Assembly (NCBI RefSeq): GCF_030269925.1 | Contig: NC_085112.1 | Coordinates: forward strand, 5,643,501-5,707,500 | Direction: 5' to 3' | DNA from: Bombyx mori | Lineage: Eukaryota > Arthropoda > Insecta > Lepidoptera > Bombycidae | Length of the DNA: 64,000 nt | Shown: one piece after another, positions 38,201 through 50,180 of the stretch | Numbering within the stretch: position 1 is the first letter of the stretch | How the letters are laid out: every line of letters begins with the position of its first letter | Notes under the pieces: model-generated | Told to the model about the DNA's origin: nothing | Databases searched by the model: none | Seen by the model: only the letters and a program-made list of their open reading frames with translations | Position numbers and translations under genes: made by a program

Positions 38201-39201
38201 TTATCCAAAAGTCACATTGCCGGCTTTGATAATAGTCGACTCAGATAACGAAAGCCAGGCAAGTGCGTGACGAAAACAGCAAAACCAGAGTTAGCGTTCG
38301 CTTGACCCGTGAACTGAACTCAAATAAATAATACATTTTATCGGCAATATCTTAATAATGTGTAATAAATAATATTGTAAATATTTTATAAGCTACGAGC
38401 TTGGAGTCGGTACCTTTGTAAAAATACATGTATTCTGGATCTTAGCGTATTTGTTATTGTCACTAATGGGTTTCCGATACCAGGATAGGAAAATAACATA
38501 GGAGAAATATTATCAATTTCTAATTATCTTCCAATTATTTATTATTAATAAATTATTATTCCATTAGGCTATTTAATGCGAAACCCTTTAAGTTCTAATC
38601 ACTCATTCGTTTCCTCTCAGAATTTCCAAATCATAGTTCACAAATGGCGAAAGTAACATATTCACGACTTTCGAAAAACATTAAAACCTTAGTTGAATAA
38701 AATAAAATAAATCCATAGTATTTTTGAAGAACTATCGATGTATAGTTATTGCTTTTATTATTTTTAGGTTAGATAGTTCGACTCGTAATAAAGTTTACTT
38801 CATTTCGATACTCGATCGTACGTTCAGATATTTGTGTTGTGAGTAAACGAAAGAACAGAGCCTATCCTCCAAATGCTATTAAATTTTGTCATTAGTTTCT
38901 GTGTAAAATGCCAGTACATCATTATATACGGACAACAACTGTATGATTAGATTTTTGTTTTGTAATTAGAGCAAACCTTTATTAATATGTGACATTAAGA
39001 ATTAATTAGTTATCCATGTTTTTTTTCTTCATTTTATTATTTTAATTCCTTCAGAAACTTTAACCCGGATAATTGGTACAATAATCAGGGCTCATACCGT
39101 GAGACCACTGAAGTGATCATGTCTGAAAGGTAGCAAGTGAATTGATGTTATAATGATAAATGCTGTATAACATTAATTACAAATATAGGTTAGGTGCTTA
39201 C
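35263..39201. other. Antp intron, repeat-poor
   Basis: Unique-looking, AT-rich. It contains TCTCTCTCATGGCGGACC at 36531-36548 (PHO core next to GAGA). No frame of note. Confidence 0.5.
36531..36548 (-). promoter_or_regulatory. PHO + GAGA-like composite site
   Basis: Minus strand GGTCCGCCATGAGAGAGA: a GCCAT core preceded by C, directly followed by GAGAGAGA. These are two Polycomb-response-element motifs from Drosophila. Confidence 0.3.
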
Positions 39202-39862
39202 CAAATTGACTTCGCATCCATGGGTATAGCGGACTGGGCAGCGATGCGTTCGTATTAGGCGGGGGCTGCTGCGGAGGAGGTTGCTGTGCATGCATCGATT
39301 GTTGATGCATAGGGGGCATCTGCGTCTGATGTTGCATGTCGTCCACAGGGTACATGAGATGCTGTTGGTGTGGAGGTACTCCGTGCTGGACCATATGCTG
39401 TTGGGGGTGCATATGATGGGGCATTTGTTGTGCTTGTTCTAAGGGTGGGCTGCCGGGGACTGCTCCTCCTGTCGCGGCTGCAGCTTGAAGCTTACACGAC
39501 GTGTAAACTGCGGGAGTTGCCGGTTGGTGTCCGTTAGGTCCATATCCGTCCGTTTTAGGACCCATATGCCCCATTTGAGAAGGGCTGTCCGGCCGGTATC
39601 CGTTTTGTTCCATTTGTTGATAATACCCTAGCCTGTCGTAGGGTGGAAACCTGGGGTAGGGCATTCCAGGCGCAGGTTGCGCCGGGTAGTGATGCTGTGC
39701 CGGCCTGAGCTGCTGATCGCAGCCATCCATTTCGTGCCCTTGTTGTGGCACCGCGCCGTAATGCGCGTGCGCCTGTTGATGTTCGTGACCGCCTCCGTTC
39801 CTCATGTCCGGCATGTAAGCGTTAGAAAAATATGTCATACTGTCGCAATTGTTGGCGCTCAT
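39202..39862 (-). CDS. Antp: Antennapedia, first coding exon (residues 1-220, includes YPWM)
   Basis: This exon encodes the N-terminal two thirds of the Hox transcription factor that specifies thoracic identity; in silkworm Antp also activates sericin-1 in the middle silk gland (known biology). Seen: a conserved N-terminus (MSANNCDSMTYFSNAYM), the family block MPYPRFPPYDR at residues 67-77, YTSCKLQAA at 120-128, a Q/H/P-rich low-complexity stretch around 141-205, and the Exd/Pbx-binding hexapeptide YPWM at 213-216. I chose the ATG at 39862 because the residues after it match Antp and it has a purine at -3. The frame runs on to a GTG at 39889, but those nine residues (MSRAGCGPA) look like translated leader. 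The exon ends with one base of a split codon before the donor GGTAAGC (GT at 39201-39200). It is shorter than the fly N-terminus, mainly through less polyglutamine. Confidence 0.95.
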
Positions 39863-39951
39863 CGCGGGCCCGCAGCCCGCGCGGCTCACGTCCGTATTTT
39901 CCGTCGCAGATTTTCGGCCCCAAGGGCCGACACTACGTTATCACAATTCAG

Positions 39952-39978
39952 TCACAACACAAACACTTCCGAATCCAT
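39952..39978 (-). promoter_or_regulatory. upstream ORF 2 in the Antp leader (8 codons)
   Basis: ATG at 39978 (context GTGAATGG) closed by TGA at 39954-39952; peptide MDSEVFVL. It starts three bases after uORF1 stops. No other ATG intervenes before the Antp start at 39862. Confidence 0.5.
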
Positions 39979-39981
39979 TCA

Positions 39982-40044
39982 CTAAATGACGTTTGCTGAA
40001 CTCACTGTTGATTTACGCGTTGTTGACGGACGGTGTCTCCTCAT
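39982..40044 (-). promoter_or_regulatory. upstream ORF 1 in the Antp leader (20 codons)
   Basis: ATG at 40044 with TAG at 39984-39982; peptide MRRHRPSTTRKSTVSSANVI, basic and Ser/Thr-rich. It ends 119 nt before the Antp ATG, in the exon's 5'UTR. Such frames can damp or regulate main-frame translation; that role is inference. Confidence 0.55.
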
Positions 40045-40865
40045 CTGATTCTCGGCCAATCTGAAAAGAAAAGGTTGATGCACTTAGTCAATCTAAAATT
40101 AAATATTTGGAAGATATCGAGAGGCGGTTCTCGTTTGATTGTATGTTTGTTTTGGCCGGCTCGTGGATTGATACGCCAGTCATCACGCGCTGAGTCGACC
40201 TGACGGTCCACGCAGACTGACACGTGTCTTAAAACTGGGACACACACGAAGATATAAACCTTATGTTGCTAGTAAAACGCCTTATAGACGACCTGTCTGC
40301 TAAACGGCCCCCATTCGTAGGAGCTAACCAAGCGCCGCATTCTTAAACACGATAAGACATTTAAAATCTGTCTTTGTCTGTCTCAAGGAAGCAGTTCCTC
40401 AAAAATGAGACAGGAGACGAAATAGTGTCAAGTCGCGACATCAACATGTGGTTGACCTGACGTCATATCCTCGACATGTCCCAGCAGTTGATGGAGCATG
40501 AATGACAGTCGTATCGCGGTCTGAAGACTTAACTTTACACTGTCGTTGATTCTCGAAAAAATAACAGAAACACAAACGTTATCGTATGATCTTGTTTTTT
40601 AGTTTTTTAAGTTAAAAAAAATCATGATGCATTTAATCTGGCACTTACTAGAATTAAACAAGTACACCAAGTATTAGTCCAGCCAAAAAAAACCTGCGTA
40701 ACGGTAAAAATACGAGAAGACTTTTGTACATTAAGACAACATCTAAGTGCTACCGTAATGGCTGCGCATTTCGGTCGTCACATATTATCTTATACGTTTC
40801 CATTTACGAAGTTACAAAGTCACGTTGCAACATTTTTGATACGCTTTACTAAATTTCACGTATCC

Positions 40866-40986
40866 AGAGAGAGAGAAAAAAGAATGTACTGTACAGGATC
40901 CGAATGTATCTCCGCCCCGAGAACTGGCTCAGGCTATTTAAAATCCAAAAGTTCATGCTTCATTAGCGACAGTTAATGATGGCGGC
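40866..40986. promoter_or_regulatory. GAGA run and PHO-like site upstream of the coding exon
   Basis: AGAGAGAGAGA at 40866-40876 and ATGGCGGC at 40979-40986, 0.8-0.9 kb upstream of the Antp coding exon. Confidence 0.25.
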
Positions 40987-41354
40987 TACTCTATAGACAA
41001 TGTGTTCTTAGCTGTAGTTACATTGGTTTATATAATAACTTACGCCTGGGAACAATTGGGAAAAAACGAATAAGACGCATTCTATTCACTTTGTTTATGT
41101 TCTGTATATTTTTTTAATTAAATGTTACAACTTTCGTATGGCTCACTTTGAAACGGATTGGAAATTTCAATTTCATTAGGGCAACGGTATTGAATTTGGT
41201 AGACTTTACGTGCTTCAGTAACAAGTAGTAGTGGTGTGGACTTATAATCACACTCTATCAGTACTGAATGTAAAACTAAAGGGTTTTCTTTTAGGTAAAA
41301 CCGGTGAGAGTACTGCGACATTGCAAAAAGATATTTTCTATGGTCACTGTAGAG

Positions 41355-41404
41355 AGACGAGCATATGAACCTCTAAAACTGAATGGTTACCGTCACTCAT
41401 GACA
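41355..41404 (-). mobile_element. LINE 3'-end relic
   Basis: 'gagacgagcatatgaacc' and 'gaatggttaccgtcactcat' match the LINE tail. Confidence 0.45.
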
Positions 41405-41547
41405 TTAGGCGTAAGCTAGGTGCTGTCTTGTTATTAGCTTCTTGGATCGTTTTTATAAATGGTGATACTTTTTTGTATTTCACCGCCAAAAATTCTTTGG
41501 CTAATATTCTTTGGATACATAAAATCGTTATTTATTGTAAGCATAGA

Positions 41548-41830
41548 AGAGGAAGTGTCAAACTAGCCCCGGTAATTAGCAATTTAAAGTGCGGATGGTT
41601 AGCGTGGTATGGACATGTGATGCGTAGAGAGAAGATGCATGAATATGGAAATGGTAGTGCAAGGTAGAGGGAAAGAAGTCGACCGAAGAAGACATAAATG
41701 GAGTGTGTGAATGAGAGAGAGGAGTGGATGTTGAGCTGACGGCTGATAGTAGAGAATGGAAGAGAAAAATTTGCTGTGCCGACCCCACCTAGTGGGAAAA
41801 AGTGATGAAAAAAATAATGGAAACGGAGAG
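41548..41830 (+). pseudogene. RTE-type LINE, ORF2 C-terminus, decayed
   Basis: First frame: APVISNLKCGWLAWYGHVMRR in part; after a stop and frame change, ELTADSREWKRKICCADPT then a stop and W. 'WYGHVMRR ... DREWKRK..ADPT' is the standard end of insect RTE ORF2. Probably the same clade as 5330-6085. Confidence 0.75.
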
Positions 41831-41899
41831 TCGCGACAATGTACGTACAATAGAAAAGCATAGCTATTCGAAAAATTTGCATCTCGGTTGAACAATTAC

Positions 41900-44319
41900 A
41901 ATTTACGATTTCACCGCCCCAGCGGCATTGCGACCCTCGCTTTTTTTAATTTTCAATTTCCATTTGCATTCCAGTAGATGCCTACATCGAGTCCAATCAC
42001 AATAGTTCCGACTCCACAATTTATTACTGTCTAGCGAACGTTTTTAATCAGGGTGAATTAGAGAGAAACATATAAAAAAATTCGTTGAAGTGAAATTATG
42101 TTACTGAATATCGGTGTCATCTGAAGGCGAAGTTAAATCCCAAGAAACATGACATTTTCATGTTAACTTTACGTACACATAATTGTACATTATCTCGTAG
42201 TTATGAATTTAATCTCACACGTAACAAGCGAATGTTCTAGCCGGCAATTACCAGGTCGAGATAAGAATCTTAAGCTCGGTTCAAGGAACATGTCTTTAAG
42301 CTGACCGACGTCGAAATTAAGTCTCACGTGCTTTTGATAATTTGATAACCGAGTACGCTGCCGCTTTGATTTACGTTTTCAAGAACGGGTTTTCTGAGTC
42401 ACTCGCAGGTCGCTCTCATGGCCTCCGCTTCTAAGTATAGGCTTGTAATTAAATGCTTTTTAAAGCTCACCAGGATTTTTCAAAATGATTGAATTCGAAA
42501 GGATTTTAAGCCAGAAATGTTTCAGTGTGCGTTTTTATTAAAGTATAAAGAACTAGCAAATCTTTTCCGTGAATTAAAATCTTGTTGAAGTAACGAACAA
42601 ACAATGCAATTATATAGTAACATCCAAACGAGATTCCCATTGAATTTTAGCTGATACATAAATTAAACCAAACACTTCCTAGACCGCTAAAAATGTACCG
42701 ATGACTCGTTCGAAATTTATAATCCCACTTTTATTTCGTAATGACATAAATCAAACTAAAATACACGGCATAATAGCCTCTGGAGTTGAAATTAAAAATA
42801 ATATTAATAACATTTCGCGTACGACAGTCGTTGGTACTTAATCAAATGACGATCAAAGGATGAGTATTTTTGGAAAATATCCGACGCCTAGTATTTATCA
42901 TTTCGACTATTTGTCAATTAGAGAGCTATTGTGGGAACAAGAACGATTTATTTATGCTACACTGTTTTATAATGTTAGATAAGGAGAGTGACAATGTAAT
43001 TTTAATGATGAAAAACGTATTTTACGCCTTTTTTTTTATTCACAGCGTTATTAGTATGTATCTATATGATAAAGCTACCAATAAACTATCAATTACACCG
43101 AAATATTTTTCTGATAACTTTGTTTTAAATTAATTGAATTTTTATTTTATTTAGTTTTATATTTCTGGTAAAAGACAAATTTATACGTTATTCAAAAATT
43201 ATTTAGGTATTTATACAGAATTTGATATTTTATGTTAATGATGATAATCTTATTGGAAACGATATCCATGATGAAGGAATATCATATGTGTAATAAAGAT
43301 AAAGCGTATCATGAGCTCGCATGGATAGATCTTCCCTATTTCTGCCGCAAAATAGTTTTGCGTTCTGGACAATAAAATATATATTATTCAAGATAATTCA
43401 GTGCTCCATATTCACCGATATCCAGATATGACATGATGTGGCATCCATTATGACGCGGACTGCGATTAATTTACCAGCGTTCCCTCTGATCTCGTGATCA
43501 TTGCATTTGTCTGTTCCCAGATTAATACGTCAGTTAGCTTGACACTATGTGCGTTCCTTTTATTTTATTGTGGCTTCCAATAAGATTATCGTTCCTAATT
43601 GCAGAAATGTTAATTTGGTGGGGCGAAGGATTTGAGGTAGTAAGACCACCCATGATGTTTCATTGGCTTTTTACTGCCCATTGATGTTATAAAGTGAATG
43701 ACAGGTTGGCAATCAAACCCTTTAAAATACGAATACTTATATATGTATATGCAAACGCTTTCTAGATTTTTGGTTAGTAAGTAAGATTAATTTCTCAAGG
43801 TAGAAAGCAAAACTTTCTATCTGTGGGCTATTTCAACATAAATAGGCCATTAAATCGTCTGCCTATGTAATGAAATAAGCTCGCTTACCAGCTTTACAAT
43901 ATTTTGTAAAAAAATTGTTCTGAATTTCGCAAATGAATATGCAAAAAGACAAGAGTTCGTATTCGCTAATTGACGCATGACATAAATCGAAATATAACTG
44001 GAGAAAAGTTTGACGTGACAACTCCCAAGCGACCCTCGAATCCTGGCCAACACTACGGCCTGAGTGAAATGCGTTGTAAGGCTAATTACGCAAACCCAAG
44101 TTCTAAATTTAATCAGACAAGTTGCGTAATTTCCAGTTTGGGTTCATAATTTTTCATGAGAGAGAAGAAACTGGGTTGCGATTATTGCGTTCCCGTGTCA
44201 AAGGTTATACCGTCGTTGAAATATAAGTATAATGTCTATGTGTACTTTTTATGCAATAAGCCTTAAGACTAATACCTACTATGAATAATACTAATAAAAT
44301 TTTTGTAATTTATTAATTT
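41900..44319. other. no gene seen
   Basis: AT-rich upstream-intron-like sequence. An 87-codon frame at 42870-43133 (+) has no motif. A short Bm1-like stretch is near 43335-43365. Confidence 0.5.
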
Positions 44320-44552
44320 ATTTTTTATTGCTTAGATGGGTCTAGCTCTCAGCCCACCTGGTGTTAAGCGGTTACTGGAGCCCATAGACATCTACAACGT
44401 AAATGCGCCACCCACCTTCAGATATAAGTTCTAAGGTCTCAGTATAGTTACAACGGCCCCACCCTTCAAACGAAACGCATTACTGCTTCACGGCAGAAAT
44501 AGGCAGGGCGGTGGTACCTACCCGTACGGACTCAAGAGGTCTTACCACCAGT
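44320..44552 (-). mobile_element. Bm1 SINE, head-less
   Basis: 'ttttattgcttagatgggtc' through 'caagaggtcttaccaccagt', with small deletions. Confidence 0.85.
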
Positions 44553-44844
44553 CAGGATTCATCGATCAGTTTGGGTATGTGCGATTGGTGACGTACAATG
44601 CCTTCATGATATACAATTCAAACTAAGCAGTCAATATGCAGGTACAATGTCCGTGAATGCATTAATCAAAGCGCGCTACAATCACCGGGTTGCAATCAAA
44701 ATTTCTAACATACCAAACGGATTGGGGATGTTTCATTGAATGGAATTAATTTGTATGTGAGATTGCTATTGCTGTGTCTATGCTAGTGCTATTGCTATGC
44801 TATCGAATATGACAATGAATGTAAATATATTTATGTCATCTATA

Positions 44845-44975
44845 TGGGTGACCAAGCTTGCGATCCATATGGTGTAAAACGAATTCCGAAGCCCATGGAC
44901 ATCAGAACGTGAAAGCCGACATCCATTGTAACATGAGGTTGAAGTTTAAATTTAACACGGCGGCTCTCAACCACC
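44845..44975 (-). mobile_element. Bm1 relic
   Basis: 'gaagcccatggacatcagaa' and 'aacatgaggttgaagttt' follow Bm1 minus order, much diverged. Confidence 0.4.
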
Positions 44976-46044
44976 GCGTCACAACACATTATTTTGTCGC
45001 AAGATTTACCAATACATTTTTATGTAAGGTGACCCGGGGTAATTGCATCTCCGGTACACATTTGAGGTAAATATACAACTGTTTAATAGATGTTAAATTT
45101 GTAACTACTTATAATAGATTAATGGTGTAAAATTTCATCATGTACATCATGTCCATATAATATCTTCACTTTAAACGTAAAAAAATAAATTACTAAAAGA
45201 GTATGATAATGCGTCCCTAAGCAAAAAGGTTTGAGAGCCGCTGGCATGGCATAGATATTTGGCATAGATAACCCTTCAATCTGCCCGTATAACCGCTGTG
45301 AGTCCTGTGATACGCCCTGTGAACTATTCCGGAGAAGCCTGAAGAAAAGCCATGCTACCCATTCTCTGGTTACCTAAGTTGCCTTTTCCGACACTTACGT
45401 AAAAAGGCGTGATTCTGTTGTAAACCGAGTATCACCATCTTCAAAGTCCCAGTCATGGCAAGAGCCGGTGAAAAACTCAGCAGTCATCGCCTTTAATAGG
45501 GTTCTCTTATTTTTACATATTATCTGGCCAAAAAAATGGTCATATAGTGTGTAGGTATATGAGTTTTTTTAATAACTTCATAACCATATTGTGTCTACCG
45601 TTCCCTTCGGTTCATTTTGGCAAATTCTAATATACAGTTTTTCGCTGCAGAAAAAACTGTTCGTAAAAATAACAACAATAAAATGTGACTGTATAAAGCG
45701 AACACCACATCCCTTCATTCATAACCAATTATTAATTCTGCTAGCAAACGATCTAACAATTTATCTTTTATTTTTAATCATTGTAATACAAAACATTCGC
45801 TACATAATCGACCTAAAACGTAATAAAATCAAAGCATAACAAAGCAACGCTTAGTGCAGATTCTTCACCGCAATTAACTTTTTTAATTACAACGTTCAGT
45901 TGCGTGTACAACTGTCCTAATAGAAATGTTAATTAAATGACCAATTACATAAATTACAAAATTAAATTTAAATTTATAGTGTAATTTTAAAATTCTATCC
46001 GTATAATAATAATAATATAATAACGTTTCAATATAATAACGCGT
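44976..46044. other. no gene seen; moderate-GC patch
   Basis: 45205-45490 is less AT-rich and contains 'gagccggtgaaaaactcag', weakly like repeat X. Not assigned. Confidence 0.35.
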
Positions 46045-46392
46045 TTAGGGTGCTGGTGGTGCTGCCCCGCTTTTGTAGCTATTATCAGGGGTATTTGCAT
46101 CAGGGATATTTGCAGACGCGCACATAGATTGTTTTTACGCTACCATGCATAAGAGGTGTGCATCTCTGGTAAGCAGAGTGAGGGCCAGCTCCAACAGTAT
46201 TCTGAGCATGATCGCAAGCAGGCTGGACTGTGTATACCTACATGGGTCGCTGCGGTGCCATCTCCCATGGGATGTTACGACAGTAATTCATTGTGATGTA
46301 AATATAACTACTAACATAGGTCTAAGCCTTATTAACAATTTATATGAGTCATGGTTACTTGCTATAAAAACATTATTATTATTATTATTATA
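46045..46392 (+). mobile_element. LINE 3' end with (ATT)n tail
   Basis: The frame from 46145 begins MHKRCASLVSRVRASSNSIL, which resembles the terminal residues of lepidopteran LINE ORFs, and the piece ends in ATT repeats (46370-46391). Clade not assigned. Confidence 0.5.
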
Positions 46393-46399
46393 ATTTGGC

Positions 46400-48381
46400 A
46401 GAAGTCGTGCTATCTCATTTTAGTACCAAATACAAGCACTGTGGCGCCACAGTCGCGCTATAGGCATTTAATTAACATAGCTATCGTGCCGGCTAATTGT
46501 TATATCGCGCAGAGCTGATTTATAGCGAGATATAAGCGCCAACACCTTTGTAATTGCAACACGATTCAAACATTGCACGCATACGTCTGAACAATAGAAG
46601 CGGGGGTGAGATACGACGACATGTGGGAGTAAGATATTTTAACATACATGCTATTGAATTTGTAACTTGGAGTAACTACACAATCTTGTAAATTGAGTAA
46701 AAAATATTTTTATATTATGAACATGCCTCAATTATATACCACAAAACAATTTGATTAAATTGATACAATTGATTAAAGTTAAATATTAATTATTTATAGC
46801 GCCATCTACACTATGACTAACGAACTGTGCGTTAAACCGCCATCTTCATTTTTGACAGTGAACTAACATCCGTCATGACTAGTTTTTTCAATCTTCTGTG
46901 TTTTCAATGTAACTAGAAAAAAATCTCATGTTCCAATAAGACTAAGAAATTATAATCTTATTTGACTGCATAGAACGAGAAACTAATGTGAATTTTATTT
47001 AAATCACCACGCAGTCTCCAGTTCTCAATCACTGTATAATTCAACCCTCTTCTAGTCTTAATTAAAAATTACTTCACAACATTCTCATCAGCGCATTAAA
47101 ATATCTAGGCAATTCAATATAATCCTTTGTATTTTATAGTTCCTTTTTGTACATTCATCCTTGCATGAAACTACACAGTTTGCGTCTTTTGTTTTAAAGA
47201 TAATTAAATTAATTATATTACATTTCACAATTATTAAATTAATGTACCTTTTCCGAATAGTCATTCCATTAGACAATACTTATTCAGCAGGAAGCATCTG
47301 GTAAACTTGTAATTGCAAATGCATACGTTCGATATCATTAATGATAATGAATCACTACCTGAACTTGATAGAATCTAATCTAACCGTACTGTCATTCATT
47401 TTCGACAATAATTCTAAATAATCGTACCTACACATTTTGACCATACAAATATTATATACAATAAGCTTTTTCGGTATAAAAAAAATGTAATCCCAATGGA
47501 ACGAAAGCTTGACGGTTTAGCTACAAATAACTTTCGAATTTTTAAAATATATCTAAGCTTTCAGCGAATTCAGGAAAAAACGTGTAACCGGAAACTCAAC
47601 GTGGCGGGTTGGTGAATTTACGCAGTGGCTGTGCGGTATCTGAGAGCTTCCGTCCTGTGACCGGTAGTGGTGTTGAAAGTCATACATCAAAGTTCGGTCG
47701 CAGCACGCTCGGCAGTGGATGTTGCTGCAAACACTTTGTTGTTTATTTATAGAAGAACAGTTTATTACCGCTCTATTATTACGTTCGATCTTTTTATCCG
47801 TTTTTCTAGTTTATTAGATGTCCTCTTGATGTTTGATTTATTCTTTTGTGGTTACACTTGCAGTCATTTTTTTATCTATAATTTAAACAATCTCGGAATC
47901 GGCTTGACATACATGACGTCACCTGCGCCTATGTACATATACGGTCTCCGATTGATATAATAATATATGGTTACGGCATTGGGTTTTAGATTTGAATTCG
48001 AAATTAAGTTGTTCGTTTTTTAATCACGGAGTGTATTCAAACCTGTCGAAGAGCATCTTATAATTGGTTTGACAGTGGACGTATTATTTCAATGCTGTGA
48101 ACTGCGAACACCCCTGCTAAAAAGATGATAATTTTACTAGTTAATTTTAAATAATCCAATAACACTCCATGGTGAAAATTCTTGATAGGTCTTCGATCTC
48201 ATTAATAAGTCGGTTGCAAACCTTAATATGTAATTTTATGTGAATTAAACAAATCCTAGTCACAGCATTTAATTCGCAACCTTCAATGTTATTTGCATTA
48301 TCACTAAAGATCAAGTAATTTAGCAATGAATTTAATATTTCAAATAATTAAACGTAGATAGAAAGTGATATAGTTTTATAG
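46400..48381. other. no gene seen; one less AT-rich unique patch
   Basis: 47595-47740 is GC-richer than its surroundings. On the minus strand it begins after TGTTTGCAG (acceptor-like) and ends before GTAAATTC (donor-like). It could be a non-coding exon, but nothing else supports it. Confidence 0.3.
46799..46846. promoter_or_regulatory. paired GCCATCT motifs
   Basis: GCGCCATCT at 46799-46807 and CCGCCATCTT at 46837-46846; the second is a canonical YY1/PHO site. Confidence 0.25.
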
Positions 48382-48636
48382 TCGATGCCTCCAATGAACA
48401 ATACGCTAACTCCAAATACGTAGGTTTACAGAAGGAGCATTTAAACGAAAAAAGTTGATAAAATCTTTATGTTTGTAGATATATTTACGGTTTTTTCTTG
48501 TGTAACTAGCTGATTTACTCTTGCTTAGAACCCCATCAATAAAGATTTGTAATACTTTTAAAATAGTGAAGCGATTTACGTGAAAAACGAAAATTTCAAA
48601 ATTTTGAGTTAGAGTAGTGTTCATTGGAGGCATCGA
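48382..48636. mobile_element. MITE with 31-bp terminal inverted repeats
   Basis: Both ends read TCGATGCCTCCAATGAACA into the element; 29 of 31 bases are inverted-identical. 255 bp, no coding content. No clear target duplication. Confidence 0.65.
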
Positions 48637-48639
48637 TTT

Positions 48640-50040
48640 GAATTATTTTCAGGTAAACACATAAATCGTTATTTACACATAAATTAAATTGCTAAATACC
48701 TTCACGCACTATTAATTTAGACGCTGTCAAAACTGACAAGGGTTAAGCTATGCGATTAAGGAATTATATAAAATTTAACAGAAATACGCAGCTATCTATC
48801 TACCTTGTTAAATTAATAACTTTCTGCAATTCATGCTTACTACAGTTTTGAAGATAATCCCAACACATGTGTCATAGTCCTTTCTTCAGACTCCAAGGAA
48901 TCATCATTCCTGGAAATCCCTGAAAACGAGTAAATTTTTCAACTACTTAATGTTCAACTGAAAAATAAATGAGCGAAACAGCAAATTTCGAGAGCTGGCT
49001 TCTTTTTTAAGGTTAGCGACATTATATAGTTAATGGGTATGTACGGCTGGTATGCATGTAATAAGTAAGTAACTAGGTATTATCTACACATAAAAAAAAT
49101 TAAGACCATCCTAAGCATTTCATTTTATGCTACATCCTCAACATGTCTACAGTAAGTAGCAAAACGATTATCTCCAACTTTGGACAATCTTTTGAAGACA
49201 GTTAATAAATTTTACCCAAATTAAGTTGCCTCACAAAACTTGTTTTGAATACAGCACCATCTACCGCAGTACCTTTGAACTAAATTACTTATTTGTTTGA
49301 TTTTTTAACTTGAAAGTCCTGACCTCTATTGGTGAGTAGTATATTCCATTCTTTTGTTGACAAGAAATAAATATTTTTACTTTTCAATAATAGATGGCAA
49401 AGTCTAAATCTTATTTCGTAAAATCAGAATGATTTTCATAATTCATTGCTGTAAATGATTTAAAATTGTAAGAAACTTCTCCGGAGATTTCTTAATCGGG
49501 CATTTTGTTTAATGGTTTTGTCAATTTTTAATCGAGAATAACGTAATTGTTATTACCTAAAGTATTATGTCACCTTACGGTTAGAAGGAAAGGAAAAAAT
49601 GTCTATTTAATACAGTTATGTTCTTATGAAAACAACAAGTGTAACCCGAATAGTATAATAATTCATAGTTGTAGAAGTAATTTTTTTTACTTTTCTTTTG
49701 TTTTGAAACACCTGCGACCACTGTCATGACCTTCTTATTGTTAATTTATACGGTATGTCTGAGCATTGCTCAGCTATTTACATAACCTATTATCCAATAT
49801 TACTAATTGAATTATAAATTAACAAGCTAGATAATTAAAAAAATGGATTAGACTTAAAACCAAAAGAGTATTTGTTTAAAAAAAAAAGCAATTCTAAAGA
49901 AATTCAAATGTAGATTCTCGTAGAAACACTGGCTGGTTAGAAGACAAAAAACTCTATCGATAGGCATAGATCGAGGAAAGCGTCCATAGATACTTTTTGC
50001 GAGATTTTTTCGACGTTATTATTATGAGAAAAAAATTGCA
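48640..50040. other. no gene seen
   Basis: AT-rich, unique-looking. Confidence 0.5.
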
Positions 50041-50180
50041 AAGTCAGTAGAGCGGAACGTGGGGTGGGGGCATGACGAGGGTTCCCCGGTTTGATTGAAG
50101 CGAAGAGGTGGGGGGCGGGGCGGTGACGTCACGCTCCTATAATGGGCCGTGGCATGCAGTGATGGCCGCCGTTTATCAAC
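50041..50180. promoter_or_regulatory. GC-rich island with CRE palindrome
   Basis: A sharp GC-rich block (gggggcgggg) in AT-rich DNA. It contains TGACGTCA at 50124-50131 and GATGGCCGCC at 50161-50170. Candidate promoter or CpG-type element about 10 kb upstream of the Antp coding exon. Confidence 0.3.

Larger units (their letters stand above)
39863..40060 (-). other. Antp: Antp 5'UTR segment of the first coding exon
   Basis: On the minus strand a strong acceptor, CCTTTTCTTTTCAG, ends at 40061, so the exon starts at 40060 with ATTGGCCGAG. That leaves 198 nt of leader before the ATG at 39862. It implies at least one further non-coding 5' exon to the right, as in fly Antp. The last 70 nt before the ATG are GC-rich. 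The leader holds two short upstream frames, listed separately. Confidence 0.75.

Noticed and set aside
39863..39889. GTG start that would add nine residues (MSRAGCGPA) to Antp
   Set aside because: It is not an ATG, and Antp homology begins at the ATG at 39862.
39677..39985. 102-codon plus-strand ORF
   Set aside because: Antisense shadow of the GC-rich Antp exon; no motif.
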